Shown: positions 1 through 8,607 of the stretch, piece by piece
Layout of the letters: every line of letters begins with the position of its first letter
Numbering within the stretch: the first letter of the stretch is position 1
Assembly (NCBI GenBank): GCA_044433365.1
Contig: JAWXTR010000023.1
Span: 1 to 31,787, forward strand
DNA from: CAMQVM01 sp044433365
Lineage (GTDB): Bacteria > Bacteroidota > Bacteroidia > Bacteroidales > Rikenellaceae
Length of the DNA: 31,787 nt
Reading direction: 5' to 3'
Notes under the pieces: model-generated
What the model saw: the letters and a program-made list of their open reading frames with translations, nothing else
Databases searched by the model: none
What the model was told of the DNA's origin: nothing
Made by a program: the position numbers and the translations under genes

Positions 1-12
1 AAAACTAATATC

Positions 13-220
13 AAGCTAATTTACAAATAGTTACGTACCTAAAAAACCTCTAAATTACCTCCATTTTTGCACTTTTGTGCAAAAATGGAGGTAATTAAAA
101 AACTATATTTAACACTTTTTAAAAAAAAGTGAACAAAAACACGCCTTCATCGCTCTTCGAGACGATGAGCGCACAATTTTTTTTCAAAAATTATGAGGGA
201 AATTCGCAAAAGGGGTTTTG
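13..220 (-). repeat. Family C five-hairpin intergenic repeat, left copy
   Basis: This stretch is the reverse complement of 30639-30843, with only scattered mismatches over about 200 bp. Read on the minus strand it follows the stop of the fucosidase gene and holds a chain of short hairpins. The strongest is a perfect palindrome at 54-95, with 19-bp arms (ATTACCTCCATTTTTGCAC and its complement) around TTTT. Others are the CACTTTTT/AAAAAGTG stem near 113-131, an imperfect TCATCG/CGATGA stem near 147-168 and an A/T stem near 173-194. No coding frame covers it. It could act as a transcript 3' end for the fucosidase gene, but its second copy shows that it is a dispersed repeat rather than a gene-specific terminator. 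Confidence 0.85.
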
Positions 221-252
221 GAATCTCCCTATTTAGGTAACTTCTTAAAACT

Positions 253-1818
253 CTATCTACGACCCTGAAATAAAATACGCTCTAAACTACCCTCTACTTT
301 GATTTTATAGGCTAAAACTATATCGTTAGGGAGTTCATTAGGAAGCGATATAATTAGAGCATCATCCGTGCGCTCATAATCTACTTTACCGTAACCTAAA
401 AGCTCTACATATTGTATCTCATTCCCTGAGCTAACTACATTTTTATTAGATAACGATTTTATCACTGCTTTACCATTTGTAGGAACAGCTAACTGCAAAG
501 CATAAAGTGCATCTTTTTTGGTTGTAAAACGGAAATCAGTAGATTTAAATAGCAGTACATTTGGCGTTGCATAACGATATTGCATACCTTTTGCCCAAAC
601 ATACCTAAGCTCTAACTCATCCATGTGTCCCTCGCCTTGAATTTTCCAAGGACGTGTACCGTCGATAGCTTCGCCATTTTGCTTCATCCACTGACCTATA
701 CCTTTTAGCTGCTCAATCATTTCTGGGTCGAATGAGCCATCTGGACGAGGATTTAACGATAGTAGCAAACCACCATTAATAGCAGTTAGATGACACAAAC
801 GCTTTATTATATCGCCATGTGGCTTATAATTTATCCCATGCCACCAACACCAGCTTCCACTAATTGAAGAGGTTTCATCATCCTCCCAAGGGTGCGTAAG
901 CAGGCTGTGAGGGCGTAAGTAGCCTCTTTCATAAGAGTAGACACCAAAATCATCGCCAAACATACGGTCTTTGTTGTGCAGACACACCTCTTTATCTTCA
1001 CAAACACCCATATTTAGAAAGTTTGCAAGCAGTTCTTTGACTCCTGTCGTAACACCGCCATCAAACCAAATTACGTCGGGTTTATATTTGTTTACAAGCT
1101 CGTCGGTGATAGCTAACTCTTTAGCATGAAAATCTTCGCTATCACCCATAAACCAATATCTTTTATCTTTTTGTGACGATACAATATCAGCATTTTCAAA
1201 TCCACCTTTTTTAGCTAAAGAATTTGACCATCCGCCAAAAAATTCTTGTGATCGAGAATGGTGAAACGATGCAATAGTTTTAATATTACGCTTTTCAAGC
1301 TCTGCATATAGTTCACCGAGTAAATCTCGTTTAGCACCTGTTTTACCAGCACAAAAATCGCTAACATCGCTATCCCACATCATATATCCATCGTGGTGGA
1401 TGGCACACATTCCAGCATATTTTGCTCCAGAATACTCCACAAGCTCTGCCCACGCTTTGGCATCAAAACCTTTAGCGGTAAAATCTTCGCAGATATCGTA
1501 GTAACCATTACCATCCTCTACATCACCATAACGACTTTCGAAAGCTTTGCGGATTGGATCGCCTTTTCCTCCAGTATATATGCTTCTATACCCTACAGTG
1601 TAGTAATTACCGTTATTTGGATAGGTTGAATTTTCTTCCCAAGAACCAATTATAGAGTATGGTCCCCAATGGGCATAAATTCCGAATTTAGCATCTAATG
1701 CCCAGTTTGGAATCTCATATTGGGTAATAGATTTCCACTCTGGCTCATAATGTTTGGGTTGCGCAAATGCTTTTGCCATTAGAGACAAAGCGATAATTGA
1801 TAGTAAAAAATTTTTCAT
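253..1818 (-). CDS. Secreted alpha-L-fucosidase, glycoside hydrolase family 29
   Basis: A 521-residue GH29 enzyme expected to release alpha-L-fucose from glycan ends by a retaining mechanism. Residues 1-19 form a signal peptide (MKNFLLSIIALSLMAKAFA, then QP), so it acts in the periplasm or at the surface. Family hallmarks are FGIYAHWG at 45-52, the IHHDGY motif at 140-145, FHHSRS at 185-190, and WFDGG at 251-255, where D253 is the expected nucleophile. A C-terminal beta-rich part follows. The acid/base residue cannot be assigned by eye and varies among subfamilies. The gene stands alone, convergent with nothing, and its 3' side is a multi-hairpin repeat. Family is firm; substrate (mucin, milk oligosaccharide or algal fucan) is not determined. 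No SusC/SusD pair is nearby, so this is not a classical polysaccharide utilisation locus. Confidence 0.93.
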   Translation of the reverse strand: MKNFLLSIIALSLMAKAFAQPKHYEPEWKSITQYEIPNWALDAKFGIYAHWGPYSIIGSWEENSTYPNNGNYYTVGYRSIYTGGKGDPIRKAFESRYGDVEDGNGYYDICEDFTAKGFDAKAWAELVEYSGAKYAGMCAIHHDGYMMWDSDVSDFCAGKTGAKRDLLGELYAELEKRNIKTIASFHHSRSQEFFGGWSNSLAKKGGFENADIVSSQKDKRYWFMGDSEDFHAKELAITDELVNKYKPDVIWFDGGVTTGVKELLANFLNMGVCEDKEVCLHNKDRMFGDDFGVYSYERGYLRPHSLLTHPWEDDETSSISGSWCWWHGINYKPHGDIIKRLCHLTAINGGLLLSLNPRPDGSFDPEMIEQLKGIGQWMKQNGEAIDGTRPWKIQGEGHMDELELRYVWAKGMQYRYATPNVLLFKSTDFRFTTKKDALYALQLAVPTNGKAVIKSLSNKNVVSSGNEIQYVELLGYGKVDYERTDDALIISLPNELPNDIVLAYKIKVEGSLERILFQGRR

Positions 1819-1839
1819 TATTTAAAGATTAAGTTTATA

Positions 1840-1847
1840 CAAAATTA
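1840..1847 (-). promoter_or_regulatory. Putative -7 element for the fucosidase gene
   Basis: On the minus strand this reads TAATTTTG, matching the Bacteroidota TAnnTTTG consensus, 21 bases before the fucosidase ATG. A TTTG lies about 24 bases upstream, slightly farther than the usual -33 spacing. The leader would be very short. Confidence 0.5.
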
Positions 1848-1869
1848 GTAAAAAAATTCCAAAATTACA

Positions 1870-1917
1870 GCCAAAAAATTAAAATAGGGACTCTTCTATG
1901 ATAGAAAAATCCCTATT
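1870..1917 (-). terminator. Rho-independent terminator of the nqr operon
   Basis: Minus-strand AATAGGGA pairs with TCCCTATT, with a nested TTCTAT/ATAGAA stem inside, and is followed by a TTTTAATTTTTT tract. It lies 29 bases after the nqrF stop, so it ends the nqrA-F transcript before the fucosidase promoter. Confidence 0.8.
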
Positions 1918-1946
1918 AAATGGTTATGTTATATATGACTTAGGTA

Positions 1947-3215
1947 CTAGCTACCGAAGTTATCGTATAGAATGTTTTCAGGTGGTACACCAAGTGAGTC
2001 AAGCATATTTTCTACAGAAGAAATCATCATTGGAGGTCCACACATTAGGTATAGAGCACCTTCTGGCTCTTCGTGGTCACGAAGATATGTATCGTAAAGA
2101 ACATTGTGGATAAATCCAGCTGTATATTTTTCGCCAACTTTATCAGCCTCAGGATCTGGACGGTCAAGACCAAGATTGAAAGAGAAGTTAGGGAAATCAC
2201 GCTCAATTTGGCGGAATTCTTCAAGATATGGAACCTCTTTAAGAGCACGTGCACCATAATAGAACGACACTTTACGACCCGATTTAACTGTTTTGAATAG
2301 GTGCATAATGTGGCTACGCATTGGAGCCATACCAGCACCACCACCAACAAAAATAAGCTCTTGATCTTCTGGAGAATCTTTAGGAATAAAGAACTCACCG
2401 TAAGGACCTGAGATGGTGATTTTGTCGCCTGCCTTACGAGAATATACGTAAGAAGAACAGATACCAGGATTAACTTTTACATAGTCGCCAGCAGCACGAT
2501 CGAATGGAGGCGTTGCAATACGAATGTTAAGCATAATGATGTTACCCTCAGCAGGGTGGTTGGCCATAGAGTATGCACGATAGGTTGGCTCAGGGTTAAC
2601 TGTAGAAAGTTTCCACATATCAAGCTGAGTCCAGTCGTCACGGAACTGAGGCTCTACATCCATATCGCTAAATTTGATTTCATCATATTTAGGAACATCG
2701 ATTTGGATATATCCACCACTTTTAAAGTTAAGAGTCTCGCCCTCTGGAAGTTTAACAACAAACTCTTTAAGGAATGTAGAGATACTACGGTTAGAAACAA
2801 CCTCGCACTCCCACTTCTTAACACCAAGAACTGCATCTTCTACTTCGATTTTCATATCCTCTTTAACTTTCACCTGACAACCAAGTCGCCAGTTCTCTTT
2901 TTGTTGTTTGCGAGAGAAGAAGTTAACCTCAGTAGGTAGAATTTCGCCACCACCCTCATTAACTTGAACTTTACACATACCACAAGAACCTCCACCACCA
3001 CAGGCAGAAGGCAGGAAGATACCATTTTCAGCAAGAGTTGAAAGAAGAGATGAGCCTGGATTGGCTTCAATCACCTTTTCACCCTCGTTGATGTCAATTT
3101 TTACTACACCCGAAGGCATTAGTTTTGTTTTCGCATATAACAGAAGTGCCACTAGTGCTAAAACCACTACAAGGAAGGCAACAATTGCTATAATTATAAC
3201 TGTTACTATATTCAT
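1947..3215 (-). CDS. nqrF: Na+-translocating NADH:quinone reductase subunit F
   Basis: NqrF is the electron-input subunit: it oxidises NADH through FAD and a 2Fe-2S centre and passes electrons into the membrane complex. Its 422 residues begin with one membrane helix (about 3-28). A plant-type 2Fe-2S domain follows, with ligands C72, C78, C81 and C113 (ACGGGGSCGMC, then LGC). Next come the FAD domain with RAYSMAN and the NADH domain with GGGAGMAPMRSH and, near the end, MCGPPMM. The last residues (YDNFGS) are typical of a full-length NqrF. It is the last gene of the operon, 15 bases after nqrE, and is followed by a terminator at 1870-1917. Identification is secure. Confidence 0.98.
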   Translation of the reverse strand: MNIVTVIIIAIVAFLVVVLALVALLLYAKTKLMPSGVVKIDINEGEKVIEANPGSSLLSTLAENGIFLPSACGGGGSCGMCKVQVNEGGGEILPTEVNFFSRKQQKENWRLGCQVKVKEDMKIEVEDAVLGVKKWECEVVSNRSISTFLKEFVVKLPEGETLNFKSGGYIQIDVPKYDEIKFSDMDVEPQFRDDWTQLDMWKLSTVNPEPTYRAYSMANHPAEGNIIMLNIRIATPPFDRAAGDYVKVNPGICSSYVYSRKAGDKITISGPYGEFFIPKDSPEDQELIFVGGGAGMAPMRSHIMHLFKTVKSGRKVSFYYGARALKEVPYLEEFRQIERDFPNFSFNLGLDRPDPEADKVGEKYTAGFIHNVLYDTYLRDHEEPEGALYLMCGPPMMISSVENMLDSLGVPPENILYDNFGS

Positions 3216-3230
3216 ATTCGACGACTTATC

Positions 3231-3848
3231 TTAAAGTTGAATACCAAGGAATGTCATAAATGCAATTCCCATTAAACCTGTAAGGATGAACGTAATACCA
3301 ACTCCACGAAGCGGAGCAGGAACGTTAGAGTAGGTGATTTTCTCACGAATAGCAGCAATACCAACGATTGCTAACCACCAACCAATACCCGAACCTAGAG
3401 CAAAGGCAGTAGCCTCACCTAGATTAGCATACTCTCTCTCTTGCATAAATAGAGAACCCCCTAAAATCGCACAGTTAACAGCGATAAGTGGAAGGAAGAT
3501 ACCTAGTTGGTTGTAAAGAGTAGGCATAAACTTCTCGACTATCATCTCTACTAACTGCACTATCGAAGCGATAACAGCAATAAATAGGATGAAACTCAAG
3601 AAACTTAAATCTACCTCTGCATACTCTGGAGAAATCCAAGCTAAAGCACCTGGACTTAAAACAAACTCATTTAAAAGGTAGTTTACAGGCACTGTTACAA
3701 TCATCACAAAGATAACTGCAATACCTAGACCCATAGCAGTCTTTACACTCTTCGAAACGGCAATGTAAGAACACATACCAAAGAAGAATGCGAAAACCAT
3801 GTTGTCGATAAATATCGATCTTACAAAAATACTTAACAAATTTTCCAT
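3231..3848 (-). CDS. nqrE: Na+-translocating NADH:quinone reductase subunit E
   Basis: A 205-residue integral membrane subunit with about six hydrophobic helices. With NqrD it forms the antiparallel pair that holds an intramembrane iron centre in the sodium pump. The N-terminus (MENLLSIFVRSIFIDNMVFA) and the internal segments FLPLIAVNCAILGG and ALGSGIGWWLAIV are typical of NqrE and of the related RnfA. Placement between nqrD and nqrF, 21 bases after the former and 15 before the latter, decides for NqrE over RnfA. Translation is probably coupled to its neighbours. The length is that expected of the family, and the ATG used gives the conserved N-terminus. Confidence 0.97.
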   Translation of the reverse strand: MENLLSIFVRSIFIDNMVFAFFFGMCSYIAVSKSVKTAMGLGIAVIFVMIVTVPVNYLLNEFVLSPGALAWISPEYAEVDLSFLSFILFIAVIASIVQLVEMIVEKFMPTLYNQLGIFLPLIAVNCAILGGSLFMQEREYANLGEATAFALGSGIGWWLAIVGIAAIREKITYSNVPAPLRGVGITFILTGLMGIAFMTFLGIQL

Positions 3849-3869
3849 TTTTTCTTTTTTTAACCGTTA

Positions 3870-4517
3870 TTACTTCTCAATTAGTGATTTATCACGACTA
3901 CGGTGAATCCAAATAATGATACCCACGCCAATAAGTGCCATAGGAGGAAGAAGCATCAAACCATTGTTTACATAACCCCACTCGTAGAAGCAGTCAGGCA
4001 TTACTTGGTAACCCCAAATTGTTCCTGCACCAAGTAGCTCACGGAAGAATGCTAAAGTTACTAGAATAAAACCGTAACCTAGACCATTGCCTATACCATC
4101 AAGAAGTGCTGGCCATGGTTTGTTGGCAAGCGCAAACGCCTCGAGACGACCCATAATGATACAGTTTGTAATGATAAGACCAACAAATACAGAAAGCTGT
4201 TTGCTTACATCATAAACATACGCTTTAAGGATTTGGTCTACAAGAATTACAAGAGCAGCAACTACCACAAGTTGTACAATAATACGGATACGTGATGGAA
4301 TAGTGTTGCGAAGTAGCGAAATAATTAGATTAGCGAAAGCACACACTGCTGTTACTGATAGAGCCATTACAAATGCAGGCTTAATCTTTGCAGTAACCGC
4401 CAAGGCAGAACAGATACCCAAAATCTGTACAGTAATTGGGTTGTTAGGACCAAAAGGCGTAGTGAGTAACTTTATATTTTTAGCCGAAAATAGAGGCTCT
4501 TTTTCGTTAGTACTCAT
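3870..4517 (-). CDS. nqrD: Na+-translocating NADH:quinone reductase subunit D
   Basis: A 215-residue membrane protein, partner of NqrE in the sodium-pumping core. A short cytoplasmic N-terminus (MSTNEKEPLFSAKNIKLLTT) precedes about six hydrophobic segments. The family signature GLIITNCIIMGRLEAFA occurs near the middle; the cysteine in TNCI matches the position that, together with a cysteine in NqrE, binds the intramembrane iron. GNGLGYGFILV and AFFRELLGAGT follow. The gene sits 21 bases after nqrC and 21 before nqrE, so it belongs to the same transcript. The small cytosolic tail ends in SRDKSLIEK. The related alternative, RnfE, is excluded by the surrounding nqr genes. Confidence 0.97.
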   Translation of the reverse strand: MSTNEKEPLFSAKNIKLLTTPFGPNNPITVQILGICSALAVTAKIKPAFVMALSVTAVCAFANLIISLLRNTIPSRIRIIVQLVVVAALVILVDQILKAYVYDVSKQLSVFVGLIITNCIIMGRLEAFALANKPWPALLDGIGNGLGYGFILVTLAFFRELLGAGTIWGYQVMPDCFYEWGYVNNGLMLLPPMALIGVGIIIWIHRSRDKSLIEK

Positions 4518-4538
4518 ATTTTTACTTTTTACTATTGA

Positions 4539-5276
4539 TTATTTTGTTTTGTTAATATATGGTACGTAGTCTGCAAGACAAGTAACAATCATTGTCTCAA
4601 CAGCACGAGAGGTGATAGTACCACCAGAAACTGCATCGACAGCATGAGGATTGCCTTTAGACGAACCGACACCTTTTGTTACAACAATACCTACGAATTT
4701 ACCACCCTCAAAAAGAGTTTTAGTTTCGTTTGTAAATTGACCTTCAAAACCATCTGATGCAATCTCAGCACCTAAACCGGGAGTTTCACTTTTGTGGTCG
4801 AATACTGCACCATTAATTGTGTTAAGGTCCGCATCAACTGCAATATAACCCCATACTGGACCCCAAAGACCTGTTCCGTATACTGGGAAGATGTAGTTAA
4901 TTTTACCTGATTCGTTTTTGCTGATAAAAACAGGAAGCTCACGCTCTGCTTGTGGTTTTGCATAAACAGCTTTTAGGTTGTTAAGCACTTTGAATGCCTC
5001 AGCAGCATCGCCACACTTTTCGCCTTTGCTATTTACAAGGAAGCTCTCAGTGATAAATTTACTGTATAACTCATTGATATAAGCATCTTTATCGCCTTTG
5101 ATATTTTCAGGGTTGTAAAGACCAACCGAGCCGAGAATATCGCTTTTCTTTTCTATTTCGACGTTTTGTTGTTGTATAGGCTTTAGCGATACCGACACAA
5201 ACGCAAGTGCCGCTGCAACAACTGTAACCAAAACAATCGAATAGATAACGGTATATAAATTACTCTGCTTGTTCAT
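4539..5276 (-). CDS. nqrC: Na+-translocating NADH:quinone reductase subunit C
   Basis: NqrC carries a covalently bound FMN in the electron path between NqrF and NqrB. The 245-residue protein has one N-terminal membrane helix (about 8-31) and a soluble FMN-binding domain. The flavinylation motif SGGTIT lies at 217-222, with T220 the expected phosphoester-linked residue. The modification needs an ApbE flavin transferase, which is not encoded in this window. Other family marks are GLWGPVWGYIAV (136-147) and ETPGLGAEI (164-172). The gap to nqrB upstream is 183 bases because a palindromic repeat sits there, unlike the 15-29 base gaps elsewhere in the operon. Confidence 0.97.
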   Translation of the reverse strand: MNKQSNLYTVIYSIVLVTVVAAALAFVSVSLKPIQQQNVEIEKKSDILGSVGLYNPENIKGDKDAYINELYSKFITESFLVNSKGEKCGDAAEAFKVLNNLKAVYAKPQAERELPVFISKNESGKINYIFPVYGTGLWGPVWGYIAVDADLNTINGAVFDHKSETPGLGAEIASDGFEGQFTNETKTLFEGGKFVGIVVTKGVGSSKGNPHAVDAVSGGTITSRAVETMIVTCLADYVPYINKTK

Positions 5277-5312
5277 AATTTTAGTTAAATTTTATAAATT
5301 GTACTGTGTTAT

Positions 5313-5482
5313 TTAAGGGGAGTTCTAAATTCTGGATTTTGAGAGATTTTTTGTTTTAAGGTTTTAGATTTGAATTTTGCAAATATAGGCTGTAATGGCT
5401 CTACCGCCTTTGTTTGCAAAATCCAAATATGAAGCCTTAAAACGGAAAAGCTCCGAAAGTCAGATTTTAGAAGTTCCCTTAA
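5313..5482. repeat. Family B palindromic element (162 bp) inserted at the nqrB 3' end
   Basis: The element spans 5317-5478 and is flanked by a perfect TTAA duplication (5313-5316 and 5479-5482). Its ends are GGGGAGTTCTAAAT and the complement of GGGAACTTCTAAAA. The two halves pair almost throughout, sharing GTTTTAAGG and ATTTTGCAAA in inverted order, so the whole unit can form one long imperfect hairpin. The insertion overlaps the last codons of nqrB. Removing it together with one TTAA restores a 32-base nqrB-nqrC gap. Confidence 0.88.
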
Positions 5483-6650
5483 CTGCAACACGCTTGTTAC
5501 GACGTTTAATGCTAGCCTCAACAACGTAGTGGTCAACTAGAGGTACCATTGCGTTCATAAATAGAATAGAAAGCATCATACCCTCTGGATAACCAGGATT
5601 TACAACACGGATTAATACTGCAATAAGACCCACTAAGAAGCCATAGATTAGCTTACCTGTGTTTGTTTGCGACGATGTAACAGGATCTGTAGCCATAAAT
5701 ACAGCACCAAAAGCAAAACCACCAAGTAGAAGATGATGGTGTGCAGCTAGTTCCATATAAGGATTCATACCTATAGCATTGAAAATAAGACCCATAACAT
5801 AACCACCAGCAAATACAGATAATATAATTCTCCAACTTGCGATACCAGTAAATAGAAGAATAGCGGCACCAATCATAATTGCAATAAATGAGGTCTCACC
5901 AATACTACCAGGAATAGTTCCTATAAACCAATCCATTGCTGTAGAGCTAAAGACGATATCGGTACCTTCAGCAATAGCATTTGCAGCCTCAGTTAGAGGG
6001 GTTGCACCCGAAAAACCATCGATAGCATTACCGTCCATCATTCCTTCAATCCAAACTTTATCACCAGAGATATATGGAGTGTAGGCAAAGAACATAAATG
6101 CACGTGCAAGTAGTGCTGGGTTGAATACATTCATACCTGTACCACCAAACACCTCTTTACCGATAATTACAGCAAATGCTGTTGCAACTGCTACCATCCA
6201 AAGTGGAGCATCAACAGGCATTACCAAAGGAATAATCATACCAGATACAAGGAAACCTTCGTTTACCTCATGGTGACGCATTTGGGCTACGGCAAATTCA
6301 ATACCTAAACCAACCACATAAGATACAATTACAATTGGAAGTACTTTTAAAGCACCAAACCAAAAACAGCTACATAGTGATGCAGCACTTGCAGCATCGC
6401 CTATAGCACGAAAATGTTGTAGACCGACATTGTACATACCAAAAAGAAGGCAAGGTACTAATGCTATAACTACCAAAAACATCGTGCGTTTTAATTCTAC
6501 AGCATCTCTAATGTGACTACCATTTTTTGTAACAGTATTAGGCACATATAAAAATGTTTCAAAGGCATCGAAAGTAGAGTGTAGTGCCTCGAAACGACCA
6601 CCTTTCTCAAACGACGGCTTTATTTTGTCTATATAATTTTTAATTGACAT
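5460..6650 (-). CDS. nqrB: Na+-translocating NADH:quinone reductase subunit B
   Basis: NqrB is the largest membrane subunit, carries covalent FMN, binds riboflavin and forms the sodium path. The 396 residues hold about ten hydrophobic helices. The flavinylation motif SGATPL lies at 214-219, with T217 the expected FMN-linked residue. GKEVFGGTGMNVFNPAL (164-180) and GFAFGAVFMATDPVT are typical. The C-terminus is odd: the last five residues (GTSKI) and the TGA stop lie inside a Family B palindromic element. Taking the element and one TTAA copy out makes the frame end at K391 followed by TAA, so the insertion appears to have lengthened the protein by five residues without breaking it. It lies 29 bases after nqrA. 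Confidence 0.97.
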   Translation of the reverse strand: MSIKNYIDKIKPSFEKGGRFEALHSTFDAFETFLYVPNTVTKNGSHIRDAVELKRTMFLVVIALVPCLLFGMYNVGLQHFRAIGDAASAASLCSCFWFGALKVLPIVIVSYVVGLGIEFAVAQMRHHEVNEGFLVSGMIIPLVMPVDAPLWMVAVATAFAVIIGKEVFGGTGMNVFNPALLARAFMFFAYTPYISGDKVWIEGMMDGNAIDGFSGATPLTEAANAIAEGTDIVFSSTAMDWFIGTIPGSIGETSFIAIMIGAAILLFTGIASWRIILSVFAGGYVMGLIFNAIGMNPYMELAAHHHLLLGGFAFGAVFMATDPVTSSQTNTGKLIYGFLVGLIAVLIRVVNPGYPEGMMLSILFMNAMVPLVDHYVVEASIKRRNKRVAVKGTSKI

Positions 6651-6679
6651 ATTAAATTATGTTTACAAGTTACTACAAA

Positions 6680-8029
6680 CTAACTCAACTCTTTTATCAT
6701 CAAGTCGATACCTTGACGAACAATTTGTTGAACAGAAATTTTTGAGGTACAAGCAAATTCACAAAGAGCTAAATCCTCTTCGATAATTTCGTAGATACCA
6801 AGATTTTCCATTTTATCTAAGTCACCAGCTAAAATAGCTTTAAGAAGATATACTGGATAAATATCCATAGGAACAACTTTCTCATACTCACCACTCATTA
6901 CAAAAGCACGTACACCACCATTAAGGTTTGTGTCTAGTTTGTATTTTTTAGATGGAGTAAGCCATGAGAAGTAGGTGCGTGATAAAGATAATTTATCGAA
7001 ACGTGGAGCAATCCAACCTAAAAGTTCAAAGTGGTCGCCTTCTGGAATAACTGTAAGCTCATTTGCATAGAAAGAGATGTGATCATCAGCAGCTACTTGC
7101 TTGCCAGTTAGAGGATTACCACTAATACAACGTGGAGTTGCCTCATCTTGTATAGAGCCTCCTGCAATAGATTTTACTGTAGCACCTGCAATGGCACGGA
7201 AGTAATGAGGACGGTTAACCATAGATCCTGCTAAAGCGTAGATTTTTGTCATATCAACTTTACCTGCACCGAATAGTCTACCAAGAATTACAATCTCTTG
7301 CATTCCAATTGTCCAAACAATCTCACCTTTATTGATTGGAGATACATGGTGAATTTGAACACCTACATTACCTGCAGGATGAGGACCAGAAAATGTTGTA
7401 GTCTCCACACCAGATAGCTTAGAGATAGCCTTTAGGTTTGTTGTAGGTGCAACACCTAAATGAACCTTAGGAGCTAATTTTTTCAATACCTCCATACCTT
7501 TTAAAAAATCTGCATCAAGATTACTAAGAGTAAAATCTGGATCAGAAGCTAAAGGCGCTGTATCAAAAGCTGATACAAAGATAGCTTTAGGAGCCTCAGT
7601 AGATGATGGAATGATACCATAAGGGCGTTGGATAAACATTGACCAAAGACCAGCTTTCTGAATCAATTCTACAACCTGCTCACGTGAAGCAGAGCCAATT
7701 TCTGGAGCATCAAACTGCTCATACTCTTGAGTTTGAGATGGAGTAACTACCACCTTTAGAATTTTTCTTTTCTCGCCACGAACAACAGCAGAAACCACAC
7801 CACTCACTGGTGATGAGAAGATTAGCTGCGGATTGTTCTTATCGAAGAAAAGAGCTGTACCAGCCTTGACATTATCACCTTCACGAACTAATAGCTTTGG
7901 CGTAACACCGAAAAAATCGGTAGGTTTTACGGCATAGCTTTCAGCTAGCGGAGCAGAGTTTAGCACTTTCTCAGCAACTCCCTCCAGTTTAATGTCAACC
8001 CCTTTTTTTAAACGGATAACTTTCGACAT
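6680..8029 (-). CDS. nqrA: Na+-translocating NADH:quinone reductase subunit A
   Basis: A 449-residue cytoplasmic subunit of the sodium-pumping NADH:quinone reductase, without membrane helices, that sits on the NqrB side and contributes to quinone and inhibitor interaction. It starts MSKVIRLKKGVDIKLEG, the usual NqrA N-terminus, and has the barrel-sandwich segment LLVREGDNVKAGTALFFDK early on, then RPYGIIPSSTEAPKAIFVSA and GPHPAGNVGVQIHH. Length and order agree with the family. It is the first gene of the operon. Tandem -7 motifs lie about 155-170 bases upstream (8184-8199), and a short palindromic repeat sits in the leader between them and the ATG. Confidence 0.97.
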   Translation of the reverse strand: MSKVIRLKKGVDIKLEGVAEKVLNSAPLAESYAVKPTDFFGVTPKLLVREGDNVKAGTALFFDKNNPQLIFSSPVSGVVSAVVRGEKRKILKVVVTPSQTQEYEQFDAPEIGSASREQVVELIQKAGLWSMFIQRPYGIIPSSTEAPKAIFVSAFDTAPLASDPDFTLSNLDADFLKGMEVLKKLAPKVHLGVAPTTNLKAISKLSGVETTTFSGPHPAGNVGVQIHHVSPINKGEIVWTIGMQEIVILGRLFGAGKVDMTKIYALAGSMVNRPHYFRAIAGATVKSIAGGSIQDEATPRCISGNPLTGKQVAADDHISFYANELTVIPEGDHFELLGWIAPRFDKLSLSRTYFSWLTPSKKYKLDTNLNGGVRAFVMSGEYEKVVPMDIYPVYLLKAILAGDLDKMENLGIYEIIEEDLALCEFACTSKISVQQIVRQGIDLMIKELS

Positions 8030-8120
8030 AGTAAATTAATTTATAATGTTATTTCTTGAAATATTATAATCACTCGGGCAATTAAAACAAACAGTAAAAT
8101 TCAATTTATTAAAGATTCCC

Positions 8121-8171
8121 TCTAGGCAGTTCTAAATTCTATATTTTGATAGATTTTAGAAGCTCCCTATA
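8121..8171. repeat. Short Family B element in the nqr leader
   Basis: A 43-bp derivative (8125-8167) keeps the two Family B ends (GGCAGTTCTAAATTCT and AGATTTTAGAAGCTCCC) with the interior missing. The flanks are TCTA on the left and TATA on the right, an imperfect duplication. It would lie in the 5' leader of the nqr transcript. A second end-like GATTCCC just to the left hints at an older copy. Confidence 0.7.
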
Positions 8172-8183
8172 TATATAAGACTA

Positions 8184-8199
8184 CAAAAGTACAAATATA
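8184..8199 (-). promoter_or_regulatory. Tandem -7 elements, probable nqr operon promoter
   Basis: On the minus strand this reads TATATTTGTACTTTTG, two successive perfect TAnnTTTG motifs. No clear TTTG lies at -33. It is the best promoter candidate upstream of nqrA and gives a leader of roughly 150 bases. Confidence 0.6.
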
Positions 8200-8424
8200 A
8201 ATTTAAAAACAGAAAATAAATCTCTATTTTATTGTATATTTTTTTTATTTGCACAATATTGAGTGAGTTACAAAAATAAGTTTTTCAACTACACTGTTCT
8301 AAAATACATTTTTTTATGTAAATAAAGAGGAAAAGAGAAATAAGGTTCTTCAATCCTTTATTGGCGTGATTTACTAAAATTAGGTAAAAATCCTAAAATA
8401 TTATGAAAATTAAAAAAGTTGGAT
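8200..8424. other. Gene-free AT-rich spacer between divergent units
   Basis: No credible coding frame lies here. The only recognisable feature is at 8342-8374 (AAGGTTCTTCAATCC, then TTTATTGGC), which resembles 18905-18936 before korB and may be a small dispersed repeat. The spacer separates the leftward nqr promoter from the rightward one before the first Family A element. Confidence 0.5.
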
Positions 8425-8432
8425 TATATTTG
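8425..8432 (+). promoter_or_regulatory. Putative -7 element upstream of the first Family A copy
   Basis: TATATTTG matches TAnnTTTG exactly and ends five bases before the Family A element at 8438. It may have driven the DUF2851-like gene, with the repeats now in its leader. No good -33 element is seen. Confidence 0.4.
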
Positions 8433-8437
8433 TAATA

Positions 8438-8604
8438 TAAGTAGGGTAAAATAATTATTGGTGTATTTTTAAAAGTGCTATTGGAGATGAGATTTTTTGC
8501 TATTGAATCGAAAATATAGTGGTTCTATATTGAGATTTAATAGTGAAGAATATCGCTCCAAGAGTGCTATTAAGAATATGGCAATAATTGTTTTACACTA
8601 CTTA
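8438..8604 (+). mobile_element. Family A MITE-like element, copy 1 (167 bp)
   Basis: The ends TAAGTAGGGTAAAATAA and TTGTTTTACACTACTTA are inverted repeats, and the similarity continues to a centre of AATATAG-tggtt-CTATATT. The whole unit is therefore one imperfect palindrome. It differs from copies 2 and 4 by a single base (GAAGAATATCG instead of GAAAAATATCG). TA stands at both edges, compatible with TA target duplication. No transposase is encoded. Confidence 0.88.
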
Positions 8605-8607
8605 AAA

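Noticed and set aside
3231..8029. Reading the membrane complex as Rnf rather than Nqr
   Set aside because: NqrA and NqrF (with its 2Fe-2S, FAD and NADH domains) have no Rnf counterpart, there is no RnfB or RnfC, and the order A-B-C-D-E-F is that of nqr.
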